Notes: generated by a model from the sequence alone, not told the origin. Shown: positions 26,552 through 35,437, counted from the stretch's first letter. The stretch is DNA of 39,109 bases from a bacterium (GCA_021792615.1 JAJYUJ010000023.1:1-39109), one strand, 5' to 3'. Made by a program: numbers and translations.

Positions 26552-27379
26552 ATGGCAAATTTAAATATACTTGAAAAACTGCAATCCTTTATAAAAAAGG
26601 ACAAAGCAAAAAGCATCGGCATTGCCCTCGGCGGGGGTGTCGTATGGGGTACGGCACATATAGGCGTACTCGAGGCAATCGAAGAAGAAGGGATAAAGAT
26701 AGACGCCATTGCAGGGACATCTGCCGGAAGCTTAATCGCTGCACTGTATGCCTTCGGTATAAATTTAAAGGACATTAAATCCTCTGCAGAAAAACTCCGG
26801 ATGTCCGACATATTCAAACTGCGGCTGCCGAGGATGGGACTCGCCTCTACAGAAGGCATTGGAAAACTTATCAAAAGCTTCATCGGCGATGCAAAAATCG
26901 AAGACGCAAAGATACCGCTGGTCATTCCTGCCGTTAATCTTATAACCGGTAAGCCCTATCCGTTTACCCGCGGCCCTGTTGCAGAAGCAGTCATGGCAAG
27001 CAGCGCCATTCCCGGTATTTTTGTACCGGTACGTATCGACAACCAGCTCTACGTGGACGGTTCGCTCCTTGCGGACGTTCCCTGCCAGATACTCAAGATG
27101 AACGCAATAGACTTTATCATCGGCGTCGACCTCGTCGATCAGGAGACCTTTAAAAAAGAACCGGGCAATATTTTTGACGTCATCATAAAGAGTATACACA
27201 TTATGATAAACGAGACGCGCATGGAAAGGCTTAAGTTCGCGGATGTGGTCATAAGCCCCGATGTGCATGATATAGGTCAGTTCGATTTTGACAAGATACC
27301 GCTGCTCATCAGGAGAGGGAAAGAGGCGGTATCGAAACATATCGAATTCATAAAAAAGAATGCCGTAAAAACCCATTAA
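26552..27379 (+). CDS. Patatin-like phospholipase (RssA/NTE type)
   Basis: The 275-residue protein has the Ser-Asp dyad of patatins: S57 in GTSAG (55-59) and D169 in YVDGS. The oxyanion loop is GGGVVWGTAHIGVL, where most bacterial relatives have Arg or Lys in place of Trp. The family hydrolyses phospholipids or lysophospholipids. No signal peptide is visible, so it is cytoplasmic or peripheral. I chose the ATG at 26552 over a GTG nine bases earlier because AAAGG fits it better and the GTG lies inside that site. It is 12 bases after the SpoIID gene and 21 before dedA, so an envelope operon is likely. Confidence 0.86.
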   Translation: MANLNILEKLQSFIKKDKAKSIGIALGGGVVWGTAHIGVLEAIEEEGIKIDAIAGTSAGSLIAALYAFGINLKDIKSSAEKLRMSDIFKLRLPRMGLASTEGIGKLIKSFIGDAKIEDAKIPLVIPAVNLITGKPYPFTRGPVAEAVMASSAIPGIFVPVRIDNQLYVDGSLLADVPCQILKMNAIDFIIGVDLVDQETFKKEPGNIFDVIIKSIHIMINETRMERLKFADVVISPDVHDIGQFDFDKIPLLIRRGKEAVSKHIEFIKKNAVKTH

Positions 27380-27400
27380 AGAAAACGCTTGAATTAGCCC

Positions 27401-28009
27401 ATGGGAACCGAACTACTGATACAGTACGCCGAACATTTTACCTATATAGCAACATTTATCCTCTTGCTGCTGTGCGGCCTCGGCCTGCCGATCCCCGAAG
27501 AGGTGCTGCTCGTCATATCGGGATATATTGCCTATAAAGGATTGACATCCCTTTATTTTACCGGTCCTGTCGATTTCCTCGGTGTCATGGGCGGTGATCT
27601 CATCTTGTTTTACATAGGCAGGGGATGGGCAAAAGGTGTGAAGGGACACAACATTATCAGGCGTTTTATAGGCGACGCCGGGCTTCAGAAGGTTGAGCAT
27701 GTTTACGGCAAACATGGGAATAAGGCCATATTCATAGCCCGTTTCGTCAGCGGATTGAGACTGGCCGTGTTTCTCTCTGCAGGCATCATGGGTACAAAGC
27801 GCAGCAAGTTCATAATCACGGATGCAATTGCCGGTCTGCTGGACATACCCATCTGGATCGGTGCGGGTTATTTCATGGGAAGCGATATCGACCGCGTATT
27901 GAGATATGCAAAAGACTTCGAATACCTGTTCATCATCGCACTTCCGTTTGTGATAGCAATCATCGTCATCCTGTACCTTCACTCAAAATGGAAGGCCCCG
28001 TTCGAATAG
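27401..28009 (+). CDS. DedA/SNARE-associated family membrane protein
   Basis: The 202-residue inner-membrane protein has the DedA fold. LGLPIPEEVLLVISGYIA contains the conserved PxPE motif. GVMGGDLILFYIGRGWA matches the first re-entrant region. FIARFVSGLRLAVFLSAGIMG matches the FxxRFxPxxR motif, with Gly and Leu in place of Pro. DedA proteins flip undecaprenyl phosphate or phosphatidylethanolamine across the inner membrane using a proton gradient. About four to five hydrophobic segments are visible. It is the last gene of the SpoIID-patatin-DedA set and ends against convergent maf. Confidence 0.88.
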   Translation: MGTELLIQYAEHFTYIATFILLLLCGLGLPIPEEVLLVISGYIAYKGLTSLYFTGPVDFLGVMGGDLILFYIGRGWAKGVKGHNIIRRFIGDAGLQKVEHVYGKHGNKAIFIARFVSGLRLAVFLSAGIMGTKRSKFIITDAIAGLLDIPIWIGAGYFMGSDIDRVLRYAKDFEYLFIIALPFVIAIIVILYLHSKWKAPFE

Positions 28010-28010
28010 A

Positions 28011-28619
28011 TCAACCGATCTCGATTGCCTTGAGTCTTTTTAATGCCCCGATCAGTTCCGGAAGCGGCAGCCCTACCACATTCGTATACGAGCCTTGAAT
28101 CTTTTTAATAAAAACTCCTCCGATCCCCTGGATGCCGTAAGCACCTGCCTTATCCATCGGCTCGCCCGTTTTTATGTACCACCGGATGTCCCTATCCGTC
28201 ATCCTGAGCATGGTAACATCCGTCGTCACCGAAAACGTTAACCGCACCTGTTCCGGTATCTTCAAGATACAAACACCGGTTATGACCCTGTGTGTTTTAC
28301 CGCTCAGAAGCCCGAGGATCTTTTCCGCATCCTTCCTGCCCGACGGCTTTCCTATAATCCTGCTGCCCATGACGACAATCGTATCGGCAGCTATTATAAG
28401 GGCGTGTCCCTTTTCCCCTTGTCCGACATCATCCGCCTTCATGCGTGCAAGAGAAACCGCGTGTGCACCCGGCTGTCCATGCACGCGGGTTGATAACCGC
28501 GGCATCGTTTCTTCTACGAGAGATTCTCTCGATGTAAATTTCAGGCCAATTCCCTGCAGCATGGTCATTCTCCTCGAAGAGGACGACGCGAGTATAATCT
28601 TTATCGTATTTTTTATCAT
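28011..28619 (-). CDS. maf: Maf/YhdE-family nucleotide pyrophosphatase
   Basis: The 202-residue protein matches Maf pyrophosphatases, which hydrolyse dTTP, UTP or modified nucleoside triphosphates to monophosphates and act against mutation or in division arrest. It has ILASSSSRRMTML (usually SxSPRR), the catalytic aspartate in AADTIVV, GKPSGRKDAEKILGLLSGKTH, and the final AGAYGIQGIGG with YTNVVGLPLPEL. I use the ATG at 28619; a GTG at 28625 is also possible. There is no strong Shine-Dalgarno sequence. It is divergent from the RNase R gene across only 36 bases. Confidence 0.88.
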   Translation of the reverse strand: MIKNTIKIILASSSSRRMTMLQGIGLKFTSRESLVEETMPRLSTRVHGQPGAHAVSLARMKADDVGQGEKGHALIIAADTIVVMGSRIIGKPSGRKDAEKILGLLSGKTHRVITGVCILKIPEQVRLTFSVTTDVTMLRMTDRDIRWYIKTGEPMDKAGAYGIQGIGGVFIKKIQGSYTNVVGLPLPELIGALKRLKAIEIG

Positions 28620-28649
28620 TTGCACAATCCCGTATCTATGCTATAGCAT
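28620..28649 (+). promoter_or_regulatory. Compact maf/rnr divergent region with 12-base palindrome
   Basis: TTGCAC (28620-28625) and TATAGC (28642-28647) at 16 bases form a candidate promoter for RNase R. ATGCTATAGCAT (28638-28649) is a perfect 12-base palindrome on top of the -10. The predicted start is one or two bases before the ATG. Confidence 0.4.
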
Positions 28650-28655
28650 TGAGGT

Positions 28656-30584
28656 ATGAAAATTGTAAGAAAAAACACAAAGGGTTTTAAAAAGCAAGGT
28701 ACATTGTTTGTACATCCGGATGGATATGGTTTTGTCAGCACCGATATGCCAAAGGACGTGTTTATACCGCCAAAATATCTCAACGGGGCGATACACAGTG
28801 ATACCGTCATGATCAGCGTCAGCACGCATGACGGGAAATTGTATGAAGGAAAGGTGCTGAAAATAGTGCAGCGGAACATGAAATACATCGTTGGAACCGT
28901 AGAGAGGGAACACGGCCAGCTTTTCTGTTCACCGCTCGACAAGCACATCACGTTTGTTTTGCCGTTTGAAAAAGGCACACGTGGCTTGAACGAGGGAGAG
29001 GTCGTGCAATGTGAGCTGATAAACGATGACAGGGGCAACCGCAAGGCGAGACTGTTTCAAAGGCTCGGCAACGACACCACACCTGACATAGACCTCAAGC
29101 TGGTCATTGCAAAACATAACCTGATTTCGGCGTTCAGCAGAAACGCGTCCCAGCATGCAGCATCCCTGAAGTACAACCTCAGCAACGCGGAGCGCTCGGC
29201 ACGGCATGATCTGACCGCCCTGCCTATCGTTACCATCGACGGAGACGATGCGAAAGATTTCGATGATGCGGTGTTTGTAAAGAAAACAGCAAACGGGTAC
29301 ACCCTTTACGTGTCTATAGCCGATGTAAGCCACTACGTTAAAATGGACGATCCCGTGGACATCGATGCCTTCGAGAGGGGTACCAGCGTCTATTTCCCGG
29401 GCAAGGTCTTACCGATGCTTCCCGAGGAACTCTCCAACGATCTCTGCAGTCTTAAGCCGTATGAAAACAGGCTGACTCTTACCTCGGAGATCAGGTATGA
29501 CAAAAGCGGCAGGCGATCGAGCTACAGCATCTATCCGAGTGTTATCAGGAGCTCTGCAAGGCTTACCTATACGTCGGTCAAAGATATCCTCGAACATAAA
29601 GACAGATCCACAACCATCGAAGGCGAGCTGCAGAACAACCTTCAGGTCATGCGGGAGCTTGCCTCCCTGTTGCGGGAACAGAGGCTGAAAAACGGGAGTC
29701 TCGATCTTGACCTGCCGGACATAGAACTGACGGTCGACAAATTCGGCGCGCCCGAGTCCATCTCCAAAAAGGAAAGGAACATTGCCCATATCCTTATAGA
29801 GGAATTTATGCTTGAGGCGAACAGGGTAGTCGCTACCTATGGCACATCAGATTCTCACCCCTTCATCTACCGGATACATGAGCAGCCCGACCACGACAAG
29901 CTGTACGAGTTCTACCTGTTCGTGCATAACCTCGGGTTGAAAATACCCGCATTCGAGAAATTCGATTCTCTGTCGCTTCAAAATATTCTGGACAAAGTAA
30001 AAGACACCAAGCTTGAGAAGGTAATCAATTATACGCTCCTTCGCTCCATGATGCAGGCAAAGTATGATGTCGCGAATATAGGCCATTATGGACTGGCGTT
30101 CGATCTCTATACACATTTCACCTCTCCCATAAGAAGGTATCCTGACCTTACGGTCCACAGGTTATTGCGGGACCTGTTCACGCACAGCATGTCAAAAAAG
30201 CGTGCCCAGATGTGGACATCGAAACTGGAAGACATTGCGAAGCACTCGTCGGAAACAGAGAGGAAGGCCATGGATGCCGAAAGGGACCTCTATAAAATAC
30301 TGACGGCGAAGATGCTCCTGGAAAAACAGAACATGCCCCTGCAAGGCTACATCAGCGGCATTACGGGATCGGGATTGTTCGTGGAGATAGAAGACTTCTT
30401 TATAGACGGCTTCCTCGCATTCGAAGACATACCCCATGACTATTTTTACTCGGACACTGCACGTCATATAGCCGTGGGTAAAAAAACCGGACGCACCTTC
30501 AAGATCGGACAGAAGATCGAAATACAGATAACCAATATAGAACGGTTTACCGGCAAGATAAAACTTGAGACGGTGAATAAATAA
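28656..30584 (+). CDS. rnr: Ribonuclease R
   Basis: The 642-residue 3'-5' exoribonuclease degrades structured RNA. Cold-shock domains come first (KKQGTLFVHPDGYGFVSTD). The RNB catalytic core follows, with the metal-binding DGDDAKDFDDAV near 195-206, and NIGHYGLAFDLYTHFTSPIRRYPDL (read in parts). A C-terminal S1 domain lies at about 555-640 (GYISGITGSGLFVEIED). It lacks the N-terminal winged helix and basic C-terminal tail of E. coli RNase R, so it is short. A stop codon two codons before the ATG rules out an upstream extension. GAGG touches the ATG too closely to be a normal ribosome binding site. Confidence 0.93.
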   Translation: MKIVRKNTKGFKKQGTLFVHPDGYGFVSTDMPKDVFIPPKYLNGAIHSDTVMISVSTHDGKLYEGKVLKIVQRNMKYIVGTVEREHGQLFCSPLDKHITFVLPFEKGTRGLNEGEVVQCELINDDRGNRKARLFQRLGNDTTPDIDLKLVIAKHNLISAFSRNASQHAASLKYNLSNAERSARHDLTALPIVTIDGDDAKDFDDAVFVKKTANGYTLYVSIADVSHYVKMDDPVDIDAFERGTSVYFPGKVLPMLPEELSNDLCSLKPYENRLTLTSEIRYDKSGRRSSYSIYPSVIRSSARLTYTSVKDILEHKDRSTTIEGELQNNLQVMRELASLLREQRLKNGSLDLDLPDIELTVDKFGAPESISKKERNIAHILIEEFMLEANRVVATYGTSDSHPFIYRIHEQPDHDKLYEFYLFVHNLGLKIPAFEKFDSLSLQNILDKVKDTKLEKVINYTLLRSMMQAKYDVANIGHYGLAFDLYTHFTSPIRRYPDLTVHRLLRDLFTHSMSKKRAQMWTSKLEDIAKHSSETERKAMDAERDLYKILTAKMLLEKQNMPLQGYISGITGSGLFVEIEDFFIDGFLAFEDIPHDYFYSDTARHIAVGKKTGRTFKIGQKIEIQITNIERFTGKIKLETVNK

Positions 30585-30596
30585 AGGGAGGATAGC

Positions 30597-33017
30597 GTGG
30601 TGAAGAGATCAGGTGTATCCGTATATTCGTTTTTGTTTCTTATCGCCCTGTTCCTGGCCGGAGGGTGCGGCAGTCCAAAGAAAACTTCGCCGTCACCGGC
30701 ACCGTCCGCCGTCATGCACGGTGCCAACGGATTCGTGTTGACCCCTGCGGGCGTCCAGATAGGGGCCGACAGAAAGAGCATCCCCATGCCGAGTGAAATC
30801 ACCGTAACACCGGACGGAAAGACAGCACTGGTGCTGAGCACGGGATGGGACAATTATGTGGCTAGCAGGAGCCATATGATAACCGCTATCGACGCCGTGA
30901 CCGGTACCATCGAATCCAGCCTATCCCTCAAGCCCCTCGGGTACGAAAGTTTCGACGGGATGGCGGTCAATAGCTCGGGAACCGATGTGTATGTTCCCGG
31001 CATAGGCGGAACCGCCATAACTGCACAGAGAGGCTTTGTACTCGATGTGGGAATAGGTGCAAACCGCAGTCTCAGTTTGAAGCAGGCCATACCGCTCCAG
31101 CCCTATATCACGTCAACGTTCGGCTCCGCCGACATCCAGCTCTGGCCGACGGCGGCTGGAATAGCGGTAACCGGCGACACCTTAATTACGGCAAATAATG
31201 TTGCGTACGACACGAATGGCAGCCAGTATCCCGGTGAAACGGTTTCCATGATTAACCTCGCAACAGGCATGCAGACCTTTACCTTGAAGACCGGGGGGCT
31301 TTACCCCTGGGCAATAGCCATAACACCGGACGGGAAAGAGGCATACGTGTGCAACCGCCAATCCAGCACCGGTGCGGGAAATGTTACGGTGTTTTCGATT
31401 TCAGGCACCCCTGCTACCATAACGACCATACCGTTAGACCAGGTAGGTTCTGCTGCAATTATCTCGTCATTGGACGGCAGTAAGATGTACGTCGCAAATA
31501 CGCTCAGCGACACGGTCAGTGTCATCAACACGTCAAACAACACGGTGGCCGGCACGATATCCCTCGCCATGTTTATCAGCGAACCCACCATAGGAGGACT
31601 ACCGAACAACCTTGCGCTTTCGGGAGACGGTAAATACCTGTATGTGTCCATGGGTGCCGATAATGCGATCGCCGTCATCGATACCGCTACTGACCAGGTC
31701 ACCGGAAGAATACCGACTGCTTCATATCCGTCCGGCGTGGCATTCGATAACGCGAACAATCATATCTTTGTATCAAACATGTATGGGATAGAACACGGGC
31801 CGTTTGCACCGGCGACTGCGAGCGAGGAGTTTGACATGTCAAAATATGTCTGGTTTGTGTTCGGGTCTGTATCTGATATACCCCAGCCGTCGGCCGGACA
31901 GCTTGCAGTATACACAAAGCAGGTGCTTGCCAATGACTTCGTCCAGCCTGCACATCCTGCTGTCCCTGCCGATATTTTAAGTGCATGGTCGCACATACAG
32001 CATGTTGTCTACATCCTCAGGGAAAACAAGACGTTTGACATGGAATTCGGGGACCTCGGCACTCAGGCAGGCGGTCAGCCCATACCTTGCCCGTATTTTG
32101 CAGCAGGCAGCTTTGACGCATTCACTTCATTACCATTGTCATACGGATGCCAAAGCTATGGGGTAGGATTCACCACACCCAACACGCATGCACTGGCCGG
32201 TCAGTTTGCACTCGATACGAACTTTTATCTCGACATCGTACCTTCCATAGCAGGACATCCCATGTCGTTCCAGGGAATGATCAGCGACTATCTCCAGAGA
32301 ATATGGGCGATCAATACCGGCTACGGAGGGTTCAACAGGGGGCTGGACTCGGGGGATCCCGTCGCATCGGTCCCGAGCGGAACGATCTTTGATGCCCTGA
32401 ACAAGGCAGGCCTGACCTTCTCTTCTTTCGGACAGGACGTCCCGAGCCTATACAACGGCGGAAGTGATCCTTTGGACATACCGCCTGCGTTCGATCCGAC
32501 CTACGGCAGCTTTTTCAGCGATGTGGCAAAGGCGAATTATTTTATTTCTCTCTTCGATACGATGGTGCAGAACAACAGCTTCCCGAATTTTGTATTCATG
32601 TCCATGGGAGACGACGGCTATGAACCGACCACGCCTCCGGCGGCCTACTCCGAGAATGATTACGCCACAGCCATGGTCGTGCAGGCGATCTCGAACAGCA
32701 AATACTGGGGATCGACGGCGATATTCATCGATGAAGACGACCCGCAGCCGGGGATCGACCATATCGATCAGGAACGGTCGTTTATCATCGTTATCAGCCC
32801 GTATGCAAAGCACGGCTACATCTCGTTTGCGCACTACGGGTTTCCGGCCGCTCTGAGGACCATAGAACTCATGCTCAGCGCATCGACAAATAAAACAATC
32901 CCGCCGATGACAGAGTTCGATGCTACGGCGCTGCCCATGTATGATATGTTCACCCCGACGACGGATATGACGGCATATACGGCACTGCCCGAAGAATGGG
33001 GCATTTACGTAAAATAA
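30597..33017 (+). CDS. Lipoprotein with YVTN beta-propeller and phosphoesterase domain
   Basis: The 806-residue product has a lipoprotein signal ending FLAGGC. A YVTN-type seven-bladed propeller region lies at about 45-430 (TPDGKEAYVCN, KMYVANTLSDTVSVINT, KYLYVSMGADNAIAVID). An alkaline-phosphatase-fold phosphoesterase fills about 465-806 (HVVYILRENKTFDMEFGDL, AIFIDEDDPQPGIDHIDQ, VISPYAKHG). ENKTFD is the phospholipase C/acid phosphatase-type active-site motif. It should cleave phosphoester bonds outside the inner membrane, perhaps for phosphate scavenging. The GTG at 30597 has GGGAGG upstream. It lies 12 bases after rnr and may share its transcript. Its substrate is unknown. Confidence 0.85.
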   Translation: MVKRSGVSVYSFLFLIALFLAGGCGSPKKTSPSPAPSAVMHGANGFVLTPAGVQIGADRKSIPMPSEITVTPDGKTALVLSTGWDNYVASRSHMITAIDAVTGTIESSLSLKPLGYESFDGMAVNSSGTDVYVPGIGGTAITAQRGFVLDVGIGANRSLSLKQAIPLQPYITSTFGSADIQLWPTAAGIAVTGDTLITANNVAYDTNGSQYPGETVSMINLATGMQTFTLKTGGLYPWAIAITPDGKEAYVCNRQSSTGAGNVTVFSISGTPATITTIPLDQVGSAAIISSLDGSKMYVANTLSDTVSVINTSNNTVAGTISLAMFISEPTIGGLPNNLALSGDGKYLYVSMGADNAIAVIDTATDQVTGRIPTASYPSGVAFDNANNHIFVSNMYGIEHGPFAPATASEEFDMSKYVWFVFGSVSDIPQPSAGQLAVYTKQVLANDFVQPAHPAVPADILSAWSHIQHVVYILRENKTFDMEFGDLGTQAGGQPIPCPYFAAGSFDAFTSLPLSYGCQSYGVGFTTPNTHALAGQFALDTNFYLDIVPSIAGHPMSFQGMISDYLQRIWAINTGYGGFNRGLDSGDPVASVPSGTIFDALNKAGLTFSSFGQDVPSLYNGGSDPLDIPPAFDPTYGSFFSDVAKANYFISLFDTMVQNNSFPNFVFMSMGDDGYEPTTPPAAYSENDYATAMVVQAISNSKYWGSTAIFIDEDDPQPGIDHIDQERSFIIVISPYAKHGYISFAHYGFPAALRTIELMLSASTNKTIPPMTEFDATALPMYDMFTPTTDMTAYTALPEEWGIYVK

Positions 33018-33100
33018 ACCTGCGACCCCGGGTGAAATGCAGGTGTATAGCAGAAAGGGGTTTTTGAGACAAAAGTCATACAGGGTGACCGAGTAGTTTA

Positions 33101-33517
33101 CTAACGCAAGAAGAGACTGTAACTCAGAACACTGAAGACAAACGACGTGAAAAGCGTGTATTTGAGGTTGCGTTCAACAAAGGCGAAGTAGAGCACCGAA
33201 GCGAATACGCGCACGTATGGTGTAAGCATGAGCACGGCAATCCCAAGGTTGACAAAGAGGCGCGGACGGAAAGCACCGGAGAATATCTGCCGCGTTACCG
33301 CAAGGATGAAATCGAACAAATTCATGCCGGAGATTGAATATGCAATCCCGGGCCTGCCTGTCGACAGCCAGTGCCAAATCACGCCGGCGGCAATCAGTGC
33401 CATGCTCAGAAGCACACCGATCAACAAAATGTATCCAACGAGGCCTTCCATATCAAAACCTCCCCTCTTCCCTCCGGACGGTTCATGTCTTGCCGTTGTT
33501 CCCTCAAGCGCTATCAT
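33101..33517 (-). CDS. DUF1634 membrane protein
   Basis: The 138-residue protein has three transmembrane helices (about 26-48, 87-109, 118-136) and matches DUF1634: VGYILLIGVLLSMALIAAGV, and LGIAVLMLTPYVRVFASVLYF with the conserved TPYxRV. DUF1634 genes are usually found beside TauE/SafE permeases, as here, but no function is settled. The ATG overlaps the TauE/SafE stop by one base (TAATG), and AGGAG is upstream. It ends the cytochrome-TauE-DUF1634 set. Confidence 0.82.
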   Translation of the reverse strand: MIALEGTTARHEPSGGKRGGFDMEGLVGYILLIGVLLSMALIAAGVIWHWLSTGRPGIAYSISGMNLFDFILAVTRQIFSGAFRPRLFVNLGIAVLMLTPYVRVFASVLYFAFVERNLKYTLFTSFVFSVLSYSLFLR

Positions 33518-34344
33518 TATATGACTCCTAATCCCCGCAGGATCATCTCAACTCCTAATATCGCCAGGACCACCAGGAAGAAATGACGCACCTTCTGGTT
33601 CGTAAGCCGGACGAGCAGCCGTGTGGCTATAAATGCGCCGATGAGGATACCGAGGATCACCGGTGCAGCGAGTCCCGGATTAATCAAGCCTGCCGCGAGG
33701 TAAACACTCGCTCCTGCAAGCGCGGTAACGCCGATGATCAGGTTGCTCGTCGTGGTGGACACCTTCGGCGGCAGTCCCATCACGAGATCGTGTATCAGCA
33801 CCTTGAGTGCGCCTGCCCCGATGCCGAGGAGCCCGGCGATAAACCCGGCACCAAACATCAGCGGACCGCCGAAGTAGGCGCGTGCCCCGCGGTACTCGAT
33901 GGTCTGACCCGTGGCCTGATCGTAATATTTCCCTTCGAGTTGCAGCCACTTCGAAAACTTGTCCTGATGCGCGACCGGTGTCCAGCCATGGTGCCGCTGC
34001 AGGAAAAGGGCTGTCCATGCACCCAGCAGCACAAGTCCGAAAATAAAAAAGAGCGGCCCCCGTGCTGAGACCACAGTGATCGCCGCACCGACCAGTGCTC
34101 CTACGATCGTAAACATTTCAAGAAACATGCCGACCTTGAGATTGGTAATGTGATCACGCACATATGCAGACGCCGAGCCGCTTGATGTTGCAATAACCGA
34201 GACAATGCTAATTGCGATGGCGTGTTTGATGTCCATGCCCAACAAAGTTAGAACGGGGATCAGAACAACACCGCCTCCCATGCCGCTCATGGCACCTACA
34301 AAACCCGCTGCAATGGAGATAAAAAAAAGTAATTCAAAAGACAT
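33517..34344 (-). CDS. TauE/SafE family anion exporter
   Basis: The 275-residue permease has about eight hydrophobic helices and the family repeat motif twice: AGFVGAMSGMGGGVVLIPVL near residue 12 and AGFIAGLLGIGAGALKVL near 165. TauE/SafE proteins export sulfite, sulfoacetate or other small sulfonates. A polar loop (about 120-150) separates the halves. AAGGA lies before the ATG. With the upstream cytochrome c and downstream DUF1634 it may form a sulfur-compound module; this is inferred from context only. Confidence 0.87.
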   Translation of the reverse strand: MSFELLFFISIAAGFVGAMSGMGGGVVLIPVLTLLGMDIKHAIAISIVSVIATSSGSASAYVRDHITNLKVGMFLEMFTIVGALVGAAITVVSARGPLFFIFGLVLLGAWTALFLQRHHGWTPVAHQDKFSKWLQLEGKYYDQATGQTIEYRGARAYFGGPLMFGAGFIAGLLGIGAGALKVLIHDLVMGLPPKVSTTTSNLIIGVTALAGASVYLAAGLINPGLAAPVILGILIGAFIATRLLVRLTNQKVRHFFLVVLAILGVEMILRGLGVI

Positions 34345-34430
34345 GGTGATCCTTCAATAAACAAACGGTACGATTTTTCAGCACACTATCTCCCGTCCAT
34401 GCAGTGCAGTATATGCCAATCGATCCTGTA

Positions 34431-34868
34431 TCACTGCGGCTTGCCGCCCATTTCTATGGGCTTGCCGCGGGAAAGCGAGGTTATGTAACTGACCAGAGCG
34501 TTCATTCTGATACTACCGTACGCAGGCGGCTTGCCGTGAAGCGCTCCGATGATACAGTTTCTGATCTGGTCTTCCAGCGTGATTACTTTATTGACCCTCG
34601 GATTGAAGCGCGGATAGATAGCAGCTGCATTTGAAAGGCTCGGGATTGTAATGTTCCCCGGCATTTTACCCGGCACGGTGCCGCCCGCGGTGTGACAGGT
34701 TTCACACGTCCTGCCGTTGCCGCCGAATGTTCCATGAATGAAGAGCGCCTTGCCCACAACAACCGATTTCTCCAGGGAAGATCCAGGGCCGGCAGCGTAG
34801 CTTACAGAAGCAAAAAACATCATAACCGCAGCAGCGAACACACCCGATATTGGTTTCATGTTTCTCAT
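34431..34868 (-). CDS. Periplasmic mono-heme cytochrome c (SoxA/TsdA-like)
   Basis: From the ATG at 34868 the protein has 145 residues, with a signal peptide cut near SYAA (about 25). It has one heme site, CETCH (55-59). The segment after it (IPSLSNAAAIYPRFN, then LEDQIRNCIIGALHGKPP, MNALVSYITSLSRGKPI) resembles the second heme domain of SoxA or thiosulfate dehydrogenase-type cytochromes. Those carry an R-x-x-C or N-x-C segment and a final SRGxP. Methionines near the C-terminus could be the distal ligand. The start is chosen by AAGGAGGAG just upstream. It probably handles electrons from a sulfur compound; alternatively it is a generic class I cytochrome. Confidence 0.8.
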   Translation of the reverse strand: MRNMKPISGVFAAAVMMFFASVSYAAGPGSSLEKSVVVGKALFIHGTFGGNGRTCETCHTAGGTVPGKMPGNITIPSLSNAAAIYPRFNPRVNKVITLEDQIRNCIIGALHGKPPAYGSIRMNALVSYITSLSRGKPIEMGGKPQ

Positions 34869-35161
34869 GATTCTCCTCCTTTTGATCATCAGTTTATCCC
34901 CTTTTCCTTGATAATTTCTGGTTAATTCCGAACCGCTCAATCAAGATAATTTGTCAGAAAGTTGATCGTCCATAAGAATGACATATCAGAACCTGTTTAA
35001 AAGAACAAACATTTTGAATCTAAATAAAAATGGCGAAGTTTTTTCATGGGGTAAAGGACGGTGCATTTTTCTATAAAAATGAATCAGATCCAATACCCCG
35101 TCTGCTGCCGGACCCGCCTCTTTCCCAAAAGGGGAATTTAAACGACTGCACCGCTCTAAGG

Positions 35162-35430
35162 AGGGACGGAAAGTGGGTGAATCTCTACGTCATTCCGCAC
35201 CTGATGCAGAATCCAGTCTTCTTCCGCTTACCTAAGAAACTCAATATTTAATCAGCCCCTTCCCCGCCTTTACTCATCCAACCAATGTCCAATGTCAACA
35301 GGCTGTTGCAAAAGCCACTGCAAGTCATTGCGAGGAGCGATTTTGCGACGAAGCAATCTATAACTTATTGATTTAATAAAATGAGATTGCTTTACTTCGT
35401 TCGCAATGACAGTAATCCGAGTTTTTCAAC
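35162..35430 (+). repeat. Long direct repeat, copy A
   Basis: About 269 bases, nearly identical to 36414-36681 with a few substitutions and one-base indels. It begins AGGGACGGAAAGTGGGTGAA and contains a GTCATTCCGCACCTGATG palindrome (35189-35216), a shared spacer, and most of a MITE-like element. The pair brackets the EcsC-family gene. Confidence 0.9.
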
Positions 35431-35437
35431 AGTCTGT
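35298..35437. mobile_element. MITE-like element with nested inverted repeats, copy A
   Basis: The outer arms ACAGGCTGTTGCAAAAG and (reverse strand) ACAGACTGTTGAAAAAC pair. Inside them GTCATTGCGA...CGAAGCAATCT (from 35324) pairs with GAGATTG...TTCGCAATGAC (to 35410). There is no coding capacity. The arms resemble a dispersed non-autonomous element known from many Desulfobacterota and Nitrospirota genomes (general recollection, not searched). Confidence 0.7.

Noticed and set aside
33018-33100. A possible terminator between the phosphoesterase and DUF1634 genes
   Set aside because: CCTGC/GCAGG gives only a 5-base stem with a long loop and no proper T-run.
35030-35251. A 73-codon open frame upstream of the EcsC-family gene
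   Set aside because: Its second half lies in the 268-base repeat and REP palindrome; no ribosome binding site or family features.
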